This document shows, in pieces, positions 11,312-21,357 of a DNA stretch of 64,000 bases. A model generated the notes under the pieces. The model was not told the DNA's origin. It worked only from the letters and a program-made list of their open reading frames with translations, and did no database searches. Within the stretch, counting starts at the first letter, position 1; each line of letters opens with the position of its first letter. The DNA comes from Lumbricus terrestris (lineage: Eukaryota > Annelida > Clitellata > Crassiclitellata > Lumbricidae): contig OX457047.1 of assembly GCA_949752735.1 (NCBI GenBank), positions 12,713,976-12,777,975 on the forward strand, in the 5' to 3' direction. The position numbers were made by a program, and so were the translations under genes.

Positions 11312-11570
11312 CATATAAATGACATAGAATCGTAGAATTATATCAGTAGAATTTAGAATTTTGGTATAATTAGAAACTATGAGCATTGAATGTGAACATT
11401 TTTAGTAATCAAAAATGTCACAATTTAAAGTTTCATATAAATAAACTAGATTAATTTTAAATTTAAAAAAAATGTTAGTGATGTTTACGTATGACAATTG
11501 CGTGGTGTCACCAAATTTGGTTGCAAGTTTAGTTGTGTGAAGTGTCAAAAAGGGTTAAGAACCTGTGTTT
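11312..11570. mobile_element. Older hAT fragment, right half
   Basis: The sequence parallels 1240-1526. Both have TAGAATCGTAGA-like repeats, then ...AAATTTGGTTGCAAGTTTAGTTGTG, and end near AAAGGGTTAAGAACCTGTG, a decayed form of the GGTTGAGAACCCCTG terminus. The left half probably lies before 9797 (similarity around 9724-9780), making the hAT at 9805 a nested insertion. Confidence 0.6.
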
Positions 11571-11589
11571 TCTGTACATGAAAAAAGAT

Positions 11590-11870
11590 CTGTCCATTTT
11601 GCTTGATTGATACTGACCTGACCTTAGACCTTAATCCCTCTGATTGCTGTGCGCACATTGGGCGATACAGGTCTTCCATCTTTCTCTGTCTTGAGCAGCT
11701 CCGGCAGCCTCCTCCCATGTCAGTCCTCCGTCCGTGAGGTCTTTTGAGATCGTGTCCCTCCAGTTCTTTCTTGGTCTTCCCCTCTTTCTTTTGCACCCGC
11801 TTGGGACCCAGTCCATTGCGTGCTTCAGGATTCTATCCTCGTCCATTCTATTCTATTCTATTTTGAGATT
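11590..11870 (-). mobile_element. RTE-like LINE, 3' end
   Basis: The minus strand encodes GCKRKRGRPRKNWRDTISKD and TWEEAAGAAQDRERWKTCI, the usual C-terminal GRPRKRW block of RTE-like ORF2. The copy ends within about 280 bp, next to an (ATTCT)n-like run at 11845-11865. It is inactive. Confidence 0.78.
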
Positions 11871-12302
11871 TATGAAATCCCAAAATAGAATATGCAGATG
11901 TCCCAACAAGCGTAGTCGTGTCCTGTGATTGATACTGAGTACTATAAATTCCCCATCCAAACTTTCCAATAAGGAGGCGTTAAATAAATGTTGCAGATCT
12001 ATACTTTAATTTTGCTGCTACTGACTTATTTGCATAGAACAGTGTAACAAAGAATTTGCAAATACAGTAATTGGGTTGTCAACCTGATGAAGCACTTTAA
12101 CCGCAACTGCATTATCTTGTATTGTTTTAAAAATTTCCATTTTTCTTTAGTGTCTTATAAAAGGTAAAAGTGGTGAACATTGCAGAATGTCCATTGTCCA
12201 CTAAGAATATGCAAAATACTGGTTGTTTGTATGAAAACAGATGCAAAATGCCAAAATGCCTCCACTATTCATGCATATTTATTATAGTTTTTTTTGGTTC
12301 AG

Positions 12303-12404
12303 GGGTGATGAAATATTTTATCCCTCAGCGGATACTCTTGGAGTGACTGAACACAAAGACTCGGAAGAAGCTGTCAGTCGTCTGGTGGATGATCTTGACA
12401 AACA
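12303..12404 (+). CDS. SYF2: SYF2, internal exon
   Basis: The exon has 102 bp. Its acceptor TTCAG ends at 12302 and its donor GTGAGT starts at 12405. One base completes the preceding Leu codon and the exon ends two bases into a Gln codon. It encodes GDEIFYPSADTLGVTEHKDS and then EEAVSRLVDDLDKQ, equivalent to the GEEFFPTSNSLLHG...LEKQ part of human SYF2. The intron that follows is 12.5 kb and full of transposons. Confidence 0.94.
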
Positions 12405-14340
12405 GTGAGTTCAGATAGTGATTTTTGCATGCATGTGTATTAGGGTGTCCCACGATTGCACAGGAAAAATATTTTTCTTTAAGCTTTAGATGCAGTCCCT
12501 CCAAAAAGTGTCCTTATGGTCCTATAATAACACCTGCCAAATTTTATGACATTTTAAAAATATTTAGAGGTCCCCAAAGCTCATATAATTTTGTGTAAAT
12601 TTATCACAAATAACGCAGTGTGAACTCTGAGTGGGAAAATTTTGCAGGTCCATACTTTGATCTCATACTAGCGTGCTTACTTATTGCTTAATGCCATTAT
12701 ATTGCACTGAATTACTAAAATCTACAGACATGTAACCTTATTGTACATGTAAATGAAGTTTTTCAAGCATAAGGCCGACAGTTAAGCTCTTGAGCAAACC
12801 AATGATGTAAATCATTGTGCACTGGACATTACTGGAGTGAACATAGATATAGCTGACATATTGCTGTCCTGATTTCTTCTCTAGTTAGTGGAAGCACTAA
12901 ATGTTTTGGTGTGCCAATGTTAACCTCTGGATCAGGACAGGCAACAGCGGTAGCAGTTTGGACCTTTTGAAGTCGTGGCAGTGTGATGCATTTGCTATTG
13001 CCATAATTATGCTTTGACACAACGGGCTTGAATTATTAGATGGAGCTTTGCACCCTTCTAGAGACAGCCATCAGTCGTGATCTGCTGTAGATGTTTTGTT
13101 GACATCACAAAAATCTGTTAAGTCCTGATGCGCGGCCGCACAGTTCATTTGAAAATGCTGCGCAGCAGTTTCAAATTTCCGCGCACAAATTTTCGTAGGA
13201 AGTATAAGCTAACGTTTTGTTTAACTTGACGTAAGTCATTGATTTATGATCTCATCTTTTTCCACCAAGTGGTCAATATCTGTGTGTGCGGACGACTACC
13301 AAGCTGCCATCTAGCCATACAACTGTCAATTATCTCTGGGCGAATTCCCCAACTAATGACTATAATCGCCTCCCCTCCAGAGCTTTGTAATGACTGGACG
13401 CAGGCTGGAAGCACGTACGCTTCCTCTTAGGTTGAATCTGAGGGAAATCACGGCTTTGAAGAGAATAATTAATGCCCAGTGCGAGCCAGTGATACTTTTG
13501 TTAGCATTAAGTGAAATTAGAACTGAAAATATTGATTTCTGCTAAGTATAGCTGTAACTGAAAACTGAAATAGAATGGAAATTAAGCACACTGAACAAAA
13601 ATTAGAATAAAAACGAAAATTAATTCTTGAACTGAAATTACTACAAAAAATTATTTGAGTTGACGTTTTTCAAAATAATGTTCAGCGCTAAAATTTCTCT
13701 GCCTCCGATCTTTCCGCGACGACTATTGCTGATAAATTCAATCCTGTCAATACTGACTACCAGGCCATGTCTCGTTGTCTGTGTTCTCCTGACGTTGGAA
13801 GCTCCATCTTTACCATCTCGCTAAGCCAATCAGTTTTAAACTCAGAAGAATACATTTTCTTTGAAAAAACTGTTTAATATAGCCTACTCTCATTCGATTT
13901 ACATTTCGACATCACTTACAAATTTCACTCACTAAGATATATTACACTGTATTAAACCGACTTCCAAAGTGGAATCCGACTGATGATCTGTTTAACAGAC
14001 AGGCCTGCTATATACGGCATCGTCCTAGGGTTTTTCACTCACCTAGCGGAGGACTAGAGGGTTCTTTGGCTCCACCTGTTGGAACTAACTTGCCAGCCGA
14101 AACAGCTGCCTATGACGGCAAATCAGCTGATAAGAATCAGTAATAAGAATCAGTAAGCATCCCCTCTGAATTGGTTGGTGCCAAGCTGATCTTCTGGTTT
14201 CGGGTCAAAGCAGGAATCGCCAAGACGTCCCAGTTAATGACTGACACAATTGAAGATGAGGTTGGATCATCCCTAATCCAAAGCTGTAAAATTCTGACGA
14301 TGCTGCACTAGGCGACAAGTCTGCAAATGATACCAGATGT
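12405..14340. other. SYF2 last intron, unassigned part
   Basis: No exon or transposon is recognisable with confidence. It includes an imperfect palindrome around TGCGCGGCCGCACAG...CTGCGCAGCAG (13130-13170) and A/T-rich sequence near 13550-13680. A segment near 14035 shares CACCTAGCGGAG with 3820-3832, hinting at a shared unclassified repeat. Confidence 0.4.
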
Positions 14341-14356
14341 CATTCTTGATATCCAA

Positions 14357-16245
14357 ACTAATAATAATAATAATGACGACAATTTCTATGGCGCCGTAAC
14401 ACAGCACATGCCGTTACAAAGGCGCCTCTACAAACACAGACATAATATATTCAGTCAAAGGTACGCCTTAGAAAACAAATATGTCTTCAGACGAGTTTTG
14501 AAAACCCCAACAGAGTTGGCAGAACGAACTGTGGAAGGCAGACTGTTCCAGCAGCGGGGGCCAGCAGTTGAAAAAGCACGCTCCCCGAAGCGTGTCTTCG
14601 TCCTTCGCACATACAGATCTCCTTTCACACTGGATCTCAGCGTAAGACCAGCACCTGACGCCGCCATCTGCACGCAGTAGGATTTGAGGTAGTCCGGTGC
14701 TAAGCCATGTAATGACTTGTAGACGAGCAATGAGAGTTTGAATTCAATGCGGTACGGTATTGGAAGCCAATGCAACACGTCACGCAGTAATGGTGTCACA
14801 TGATCATACTTCCGCCGATTACACACGAGTTTCGCCGCTGCATTCAACACAGACTGTAGTCGGTCGTGCAGGTACTTCGGCTCATCAGCCAACAAACTGT
14901 TACACTGGTCCACCTGAGAAACCACGAAGCAGAAAACGGCTGTTTTTGCAGCCTCAAAAGGCAGTGATCGTACACAGCTTTTGATTAACCGCAGCTGGCG
15001 AAAGCATCTGCTAACCGTCAGTCCCAATTGGCGCGTCGTGGACATGTCCGTCTGGAATAAAACTCCAAGGTCACGCACGGCAGTAGAAGGCCGCACCGAT
15101 ATTCCACAGATATTTAGGGACTCACTGCTAAGTTGATCGCACCTTCTACGAGTGGCACACCAAAGGAAATCAGTCTTGTCAGGATTCAGAAGGAGGCGAT
15201 TTGACCTCAACCATTCAGCTACAACCTCTACTCTCGACTCCATGTGTTGCTGCAGTTGAGGCGCAGTCGTCGACGGACCAGTGGTGTATAGCTGCGAGTC
15301 ATCGGCATAGAAATGAGAGGATAGCCCCACTCCAGAGGCAAGTTTCTCAAGATCGGCCGTATACAGCAGAAAAAGCAGAGGCCCAAGAACCGACCCCTGA
15401 GGTACTCCACTGGTTAAAACACGCAACGACGAATGCACCCCATTGTAAAAAACCGACTGGCTCCGCCCGCGTAGATATGATCTGATCCAGTCAAGTGCCA
15501 CCGAGCGTACGCCGTAGGTCCGAGAAAGTCGCTCCATCATGATGTCATGATCGACAGTGTCGAACGCAGCCGAGAGATCAAGCAGGCCCAGCAACGCATG
15601 GTCACCATTGTCAGCCGCTTCAATCAAGTCTGTAAAGACCTTCAGCAACGCCGTCTCTGTTGAGTGGAATTTCCGATACGCCGATTGATGCTTGGGAAGA
15701 AGCTCAGCCGATATAAGATATTCAACTAGTTGTCCGCAAACTACCCTTTCGAGCAGCTTTGACAATGTTGGTAGGTTTGACACTGGCCGATAACTTGATA
15801 GCTCCTCGCGCGGAAGTGTCGGCTTTTTAAGACGAGGTGTGACATAGGCACTTCGGTAGAGCCCTGGAAACGTTCCAGACTGAAGAGAGGAAGTGAACAT
15901 CACGCTGATAAAAGGGGCCAGAAGATCAACGCACGACTTGAGCAGCCAGGTCGGCATAGGGTCTAGCATTGAATACTTGTCCACTGCTTCACCAACCATA
16001 CTGCAAATGTTATCTGTCGTGATCAGCTTGAAGTCATGAAATCGATCTTCTGACCGGATGTCAACGAATTCAGCCGCCGCCGCTCCATCAGTCGCAGTCC
16101 TTACATCAGCCACCTTCCGGTCGAAGAAATCAGCCAAGGCATCAGCAGTAAGACCAGACCTCGAGCCAGATGACTCATCAGCTTTTCTGCACAATCCGTC
16201 ATCGATAACTCGCCAGAGCTCAGCAGGACCACGATGTGTGTCTAT
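14357..16245 (-). mobile_element. L2-like LINE, long open ORF2 without endonuclease
   Basis: The minus strand is open for 579 codons (16194-14455). A linker comes first, then RT with the fingers block YRPVSNLPTLSKLLERVV, A-motif LLDLSAAFDTVDHD, SGVPQGSVLGPLLFLLY and the catalytic HFYADDSQLY. The thumb follows (WLRSNRLLLNPDKTDFLWCA), then the C-terminal RDVLHWLPIPYRIEFKLSLL ... RAFSTAGPRCWNSLP to a natural stop. The reading frame continues upstream to about 16245 with no endonuclease, so it is 5'-truncated. The 3' tail has (ATT)n at 14357-14374. It is the best-preserved RT in the window, but it cannot be autonomous as it stands. Confidence 0.93.
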
Positions 16246-16404
16246 CTAACTAAGAGAAAGCAATTCTCAGTTCTCTTAGTGATTTTCTTGTCCACGTAAA
16301 ATAACGGTATTATCTCTTTCAAAAAAGCTTCCGAACTATTGCCCAGCCACAGCTAAAAAATTAGGATTTGAGATACTTAAAAAATGCAGGGGAATTTATC
16401 CTAG

Positions 16405-16591
16405 GCGTAAGTCATAAGGTTAGTGGGAGGCTATTCCAGATAACGGGACCCACAACAGAAAAGGCTCGGCGCTGTCTGATAGAAGTGCGAGCTCGCGGAA
16501 CCAAAAGCTCACCCGTTGCCGCCGAGCGAAGAGCTCGACGGACTGCAAGGTCTGAGACAGGTTGACAAAGGCTAGGCAAGTACGATGGAGC
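16405..16591 (-). mobile_element. CR1/L2-type LINE fragment
   Basis: The minus translation includes FVNLSQTLQSVELFARRQRV and SFWFRELALLSDSAEPFLL, a decayed ORF2 C-terminus; the same region in another frame gives the GPVIWN-like block. It is cut by the MITE at 16592. Confidence 0.65.
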
Positions 16592-16955
16592 CAGGGGCGG
16601 ATCCAGGGGGGGCCAATCCGGCCATGACCCCCCATTTAGAAATTTCTTTATTTTTTACCAGCCATTCTGTCCCGAAAAGTTGACTCGGCCCCCCGCGAGT
16701 AGCTCCGTGTTTTGGGTGGAGGTCGGATGGGAAAAGGTATCTTCTTGGGGAAATTTCAGGTCGATGACTAAAAAAAAAGGTCATCAGTTTTTTCGGCGGA
16801 TGGAAAAGGTATGTTTTGGGGGAAATTCCGGCTGACGACTAAAAAAAAAGGTCATCAACTTTTTCGGTGGATGGAAGACGAACATTTTTCCCGGTTTCCC
16901 GGACCAAGACCCAAAATTTTGGCTCCCCCATCGAAAATTTCTGTGTCCGCCCTTG
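16592..16955. mobile_element. hAT-type MITE (CAGGGGCGGATCC family)
   Basis: The left end CAGGGGCGGATCCAGG and right end GTGTCCGCCCTTG are inverted repeats, with a perfect 8-bp duplication GATGGAGC at 16584-16591 and 16956-16963. The length is 364 bp. The interior repeats AAAAAAAAGGTCATCA and TTTTTCGG(C/T)GGATGG-type units. Two more copies lie at 30357-30663 and 38039-38405. Confidence 0.93.
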
Positions 16956-17044
16956 GATGGAGCACAAGTTTTTACCAGTTGCTGGTATGAAGTCATAGAT
17001 ATTGCTGTCCAATGTTTTGTTGCAAAACAAATGGTTGCACTCTG

Positions 17045-17911
17045 CAGGTCTGAAAGTGGTTTGGAAAAGTTGCCGGGTCTGACTTTGGCGTCGAGCCAAC
17101 ACCTTTGACCCGAAAATTTTTATGAAGGTCTATTAGCAGTGCTGTACAGTAACGAAGTAAAAGTAACGCGTTACTGTACTTAAGTAAAAGTTTGAATACT
17201 TTCACATGTAACGAAGTATCAAGAACCTGAAATACTTTTACTTTCAGCGAAGTAAAATTTTACTCATGTTTCAGTACTTTTACTTCGTTACAATTTATGT
17301 GACACTCGTTACAATGTTCGTTACTTCGATGCGCTCTTTGACATTTCGACACGCTGAGCTAAAACAGCTCATCTGAATTTGCATGCCTAAAAATAGATTT
17401 TCGATGAGTGTTGCATGCTGGATGCACTGCCATCAGCTGTGCATTCTAGGTAACAATGAATCAGAAGCGTGCGTAGTAGACTCAACGATAACCAATTAAC
17501 CATGTCGAGAATTTAATATTTTTGAAGGTTAATAATGCATTGAGTGATAGAAATACTCGGTACTTTTGCTTTTTACTTTAAAAGTATTATTTTGGAAGGA
17601 TACTTTTTACTTTTACTTAAGTAAAATTTGTGCTGAGTACTTTTACTTTTATTTAAGTAATTAAAACCCATTTTACTTTTACTTAAGTACATTTGCCCAA
17701 TACTTTCAACATCACTGTCTATTAGTGACTTGCCTAAAATTTTCAGAAATCCTACCATTTTTACCTAGTTTTGGCACCTGACGACCTTTATTTAGTATTT
17801 CACAACTCATTTTTGGCAAGCAAGCGACCCGGCTGAGACCTGGCTACAGCAATTCCCCAAAATCAATGCCGGGTCACAGACCCTGACCGACCCGGCTAAC
17901 TTTCAGCTCTG
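17045..17911. mobile_element. hAT-type MITE containing a second hAT MITE
   Basis: The ends are CAGGTCTGAAAGTGG and ACTTTCAGCTCTG, with a perfect 8-bp duplication GCACTCTG at 17037-17044 and 17912-17919. Subterminal GCCGGGTCT and GACCCGGCT motifs mark it as the family of 9805-11303. A 581-bp element is nested at 17137-17717. Confidence 0.92.
17137..17717. mobile_element. hAT-type MITE rich in AAGTAAAAGTA motifs
   Basis: The element starts CAGTGCTGTACAGTAACG and ends TTTCAACATCACTG, with a perfect 8-bp duplication TCTATTAG at 17129-17136 and 17718-17725. Many copies of ACTTTTACTTAAGTA and its complement make the element strongly self-complementary. No coding sequence was seen. It is nested within the MITE at 17045. 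Confidence 0.93.
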
Positions 17912-18419
17912 GCACTCTGTCAGCGATGATGACTGCCAGTCGCGCATGATCTGTTACCAAACGTCTTCTAATCTGCAGTCCACATCTGTTGCTTGCTGCG
18001 ACCTAGTTCTTTTTAATAGAATAAAGGAATTGACCACAGCTAGATTTCAAGAGTAGATCAGTGGTTCTCAAAATGGTAGTCCACGGACCGGTGCCGGTCC
18101 GCGGAGTACTGAGCACCGGTTCGTGGAACGGAGTTAAAATAAATTGTAATTCTAAATTTATTTATGTGAAATTGTGAAATTATTCTAATTGTTGTCCAAA
18201 AGTCCTCGGACAAAAAGTCCCCGGATAAGGATGTCCCCGGACAAAAAGTCCCCGGACAAATAGTCCCTTTAAAGAACATAAAATCGCCTTTTTTCACGAG
18301 TCCCCCTGTGTTTTGACAGCAATTATTTAAGCAAAATTTTTTATTGTCAGTGTTATTAGATCTATAAACCTTCTAATTAGGCCCTATGCTTTTCTAAGTG
18401 TTTAATCTAAAGTAATTTC

Positions 18420-18499
18420 GATCAGCAACCGAAGACAGGAGAGGATGGAGAAGAACTGTCCAAAATGCGACCAACCCTTGTATCGAGGAAGGTTGAAGG
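18420..18499 (+). mobile_element. RTE-like LINE C-terminal remnant
   Basis: The translation RRGWRRTVQNATNPCIEEG (around 18435-18490) matches the end of RTE-like ORF2 proteins. The remnant is split by the 143-bp MITE that follows. Confidence 0.55.
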
Positions 18500-18642
18500 C
18501 AGTGGCGTAACAATAGGGTAGACTGGGTAGACAAAGTCCAGAGGGGCCCCCGAGTTCCTGGTTACGCCACTGTTATAAGTGATAATACATTTCAATATTC
18601 ACATTTTGTCTAGGGGCCCCCGAGTTCCTAGTTACGCCACTG
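18500..18642. mobile_element. 143-bp hAT-type MITE
   Basis: The ends CAGTGGCGTAAC and GTTACGCCACTG are perfect 12-bp inverted repeats. A perfect 8-bp duplication GTTGAAGG lies at 18492-18499 and 18643-18650. The interior carries GGGGCCCCCGAGTTCC twice in direct orientation. Confidence 0.95.
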
Positions 18643-18650
18643 GTTGAAGG

Positions 18651-19062
18651 CAAGGCAAGGCAATTCCGATTAAGCAAATGGCATGATTGGAAATTAGCAA
18701 AAATAGCGAATACATAATAAAAGACAATAAATGTCAAAATATATTACAATAATTAATTAATTATGATTATTTAGCGTAACAAATTAACCACTTTAATACA
18801 ACCAACAAACATCTGTAGGCAACTGAACGGAAGAAGCGTAGTATATCTTTACAAAGTGCCAGTCCTGGGAGTCCTCCCAGGGCTGTGAACAGGGTAATCC
18901 TGGGTGATAATGTGGCTTCCACGGCCCCATTATTATTGGTTCACGGGTCGGAATGGACATCAGCCCACTTCTCCGTCTTAAGCCACCCGAGTCACGGCCC
19001 TGTCTACATTCAGTGCACAACGGTTGTTCACCGTAGGATATGCCCATAATCGCAGTCCCTGT
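18651..19062. other. Unassigned stretch left of the MULE
   Basis: There is no recognised gene. A minus-strand frame at 18793-19047 has normal-looking composition, but I recognise no domain in it. It may belong to the element at 18196-23197, since similar anonymous coding-like sequence follows the MULE on the other side. Confidence 0.35.
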
Positions 19063-19447
19063 CTAGAAAAAGGCACGCCGACAAAAGCGCGCAGGACAAA
19101 AGCGCGCAGACATATGCGCGCAGACAAATGCGCGCAGCGACTTATGCGCGCAAGCAAAAAGCGCTAATGGACAAATGCGCGCAACCGGTACAATGAAATC
19201 CAAATTTCGAGTATTATAATGAACATTTAATATAGCTGCACATCACAACATAGCCACAACATCGTCGGAGACGGCTGTTAAAAGTCGAAGAAAAAATGTC
19301 TAATCGAAAGTTTCATAACTAAGCGAGTTAAACTACAAAACTACAAAGAAGACTACAAAGACAAACTAGAATATAGTGATCCTACGTTAGAAGTTCTCGA
19401 GAAAGTTCGGAATGCTTAAAAAGTAATCGAGTAAAAATGAGACAAGT

Positions 19448-20939
19448 CTATATGCTCACGTTTCGAGCGACTCCGCGCAAGAACTCATCAAGCTGAACGG
19501 TTCCGTAAGTTGGAACCAACGCCTGCAGACGTCGATTAAGACGCACGTATTTAGAATTTGATGCCTCAGGTTTTCGAACTCCCGAACGATATCTCTGGAT
19601 TTTCAACTCGTAGTGGTCTTGTTCTGAACGAAAGTGTTGAACAAGTCTGAAGACAGAAGGATGATGACAGTCGACCGTTGGCTGAAAGGCCCTGAACATA
19701 AGGCCCTGAAAGGCCTGAAAGGCCCTGAAAGCCCTAAAGGCCCTGAAAGGCCCTGAAAGCCCTGAAAGGCCTGAAAGGCCCTGAACATAAAGGCCCTGAA
19801 CATGGCTGAAAGGCCCTGTGCCATGCCTCGACGGAGTTGTTAGTGCGAGGTAGGTTATCGATTACACGTTCGCGAACATTCCACACATGCAAGGGAAATC
19901 TGGGAGAGGCACGTCTACCCCGTCGTTGTCTCCCAATGTATGTATCTTCCCAGTAGTCTGTTAAAGGCCCTAATATAGGTGGACAGCGTTCCACCAATTC
20001 GTCAAATGCGTTCGTCACATCTGCAGTAGGTACGAAGCTTAGAGCCAGGAGCATCTTCACGTGAAGGCGTATATTTTCGTCGTCACAATAGGCTGCGGCA
20101 AGAGAGAGGTCTTGAACCTTACGCCACATGCTCTGCCCGAGGTGGAATAAACATCCAACCATTGTTGCCCCAGGAAAGATTGTTGTACAGGCGTTCTGGC
20201 ACGCTTTTTCGTAGTCCGACATGATGCTTGACGGATTCAGAGTCGGATGCAGCTCTTTCAGCTTACGCAGTACGCGTTCATAGCTTTGTTGTGTTTTGTT
20301 GGACATAAGGACATACACGAGAGGAAAGGCAGATGAGTCGATCAGTGCATGTACGGTGAAGACTTGGAAGAACAGAGCGGGCGCCACTTTGAATGTGCCA
20401 TCGACAAACCAATGGTTATGCTCCTGAAGGAGAGTCATATTGGCCGTAGTACCAAACATCAGAAATCGAAGATCGTCGTGCGCACCGGAATCCCACAACA
20501 AGAAACGCTCATGTCTCGTTGTCACTTGGAGCGAATCCGGAATGATGATATCGGCGCGAGAAGTCGCTGGCATATGCGCAGCAGCGAGTCGTTTCCGTTG
20601 CCGTTGTATTGAATACGCTGGTAGCTGCATGGCAACCGCTAAAGGAATGGCAGACGAGCTTTGCTGTATGATCTGTCTCGGTTTTTCAAAGGTTGTTTCA
20701 GCTCTTCTACGAATTTCGCTGACGACTTTCGTTGCTTCATTTTCCTCTGGATCCGCAGCATGATTATGTTCAGATACAGCAGTCACAACATCATCCTCAC
20801 TGACCTTTATGCGACCTGAGCAATCGCGTTTTCTACATCTCCATGAAGTGCTCCCGTCAGCCATGACCCTGTCTTTGCGAAGCCGGTAACCACTGTACAA
20901 CAGGTGATCCTTACGTTTCTGTGATTTCGTTACCTCCAT
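19448..20939 (-). pseudogene. MULE transposase (FLYWCH + MULE domain), split by a 124-bp repeat
   Basis: The start at 20939 lies just inside the element. Residues about 8-65 form a FLYWCH-type zinc finger (YSGYRLRKDR...WRCRKRDCSG, then H-x-H in SEHNHAA). Residues about 170-280 match the MULE catalytic core: HWFVDGTFKVAP with the first acidic residue, SDYEKACQNA with the second, and a CLFHLGQSMWRKV block. The C-terminal part breaks at about codon 390, where a minisatellite of GGCCCTGAAA-type units (19681-19804) is inserted; the final 80 residues continue in another frame from 19699 to 19448. The 16-bp GGCTGAAAGGCCCTG-like sequence is duplicated at both ends of the insert, 124 bp apart. The two frames differ by exactly that length modulo 3, so the expansion is what broke the gene. 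The enzyme would cut and paste the element by its TIRs. Confidence 0.92.
19681..19815. repeat. GGCCCTGAAA minisatellite inside transposase gene
   Basis: Degenerate tandem copies of AGGCCTGAAAGGCCCTGAA with interspersed ACATA run for about 124 bp between two copies of GGCTGAAAGGCCCTG. On the coding strand it gives repeated FRAFQ/GPFRP-like residues, evidently grown from the native FRAFQP codons. Confidence 0.93.
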
Positions 20940-21357
20940 GTCAAGTTTGTTAATGAAACTTATGTAACTTTTTTCAGTGCATCCCCTTATATAGGCTTTA
21001 GCCTGCTACGAAAATTCCTAGTCTACCGCTTGAACTTGCCGACGCCCGAGCTCTTCAAAGACTGCGATGCGAAAGCACACAACAACGATCCTAATCTACC
21101 GCTTGAACTTGCCGACGCCCGAGCTCTTCAAAGACTGCGATGCGAAAGCACACAACAACGATTAGATTGACTGCGAAACGCATCCTAAATGATCATTATA
21201 ATACCATACTTGAAATTTAGATTTCATTGTATCGGTTGCGCGCATTTGTCCATTAGCGCTTTTTGCTTGCGCGCATCAGTCGCTGCGCGCATTTGTCTGC
21301 GCGCATATGTCTGCGCGCTTTTGTCCTGCGCGCTTTTGACCGCGCACCCTAGAAAAA

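Larger units (their letters stand above)
19072..21348 (-). mobile_element. MULE DNA transposon with repeat-built TIRs
   Basis: A perfect 9-bp duplication CTAGAAAAA (19063-19071 and 21349-21357) brackets a 2277-bp element starting GGCACGCC and ending GCGCGCACC. The TIRs are about 145 bp (19072-19217; 21205-21348). They consist of tandem units near GCGCGCAGACAAAT, then a shared unique segment ending with TTACCGGTTGCG-like sequence and ATTTCA. A transposase is encoded on the minus strand. A 73-bp direct duplication (CTACCGCTTGAACTTGCCGA..., from 21023 and 21096) lies in its 5' leader region. All structural parts of a Mutator-like element are present. Confidence 0.95.
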
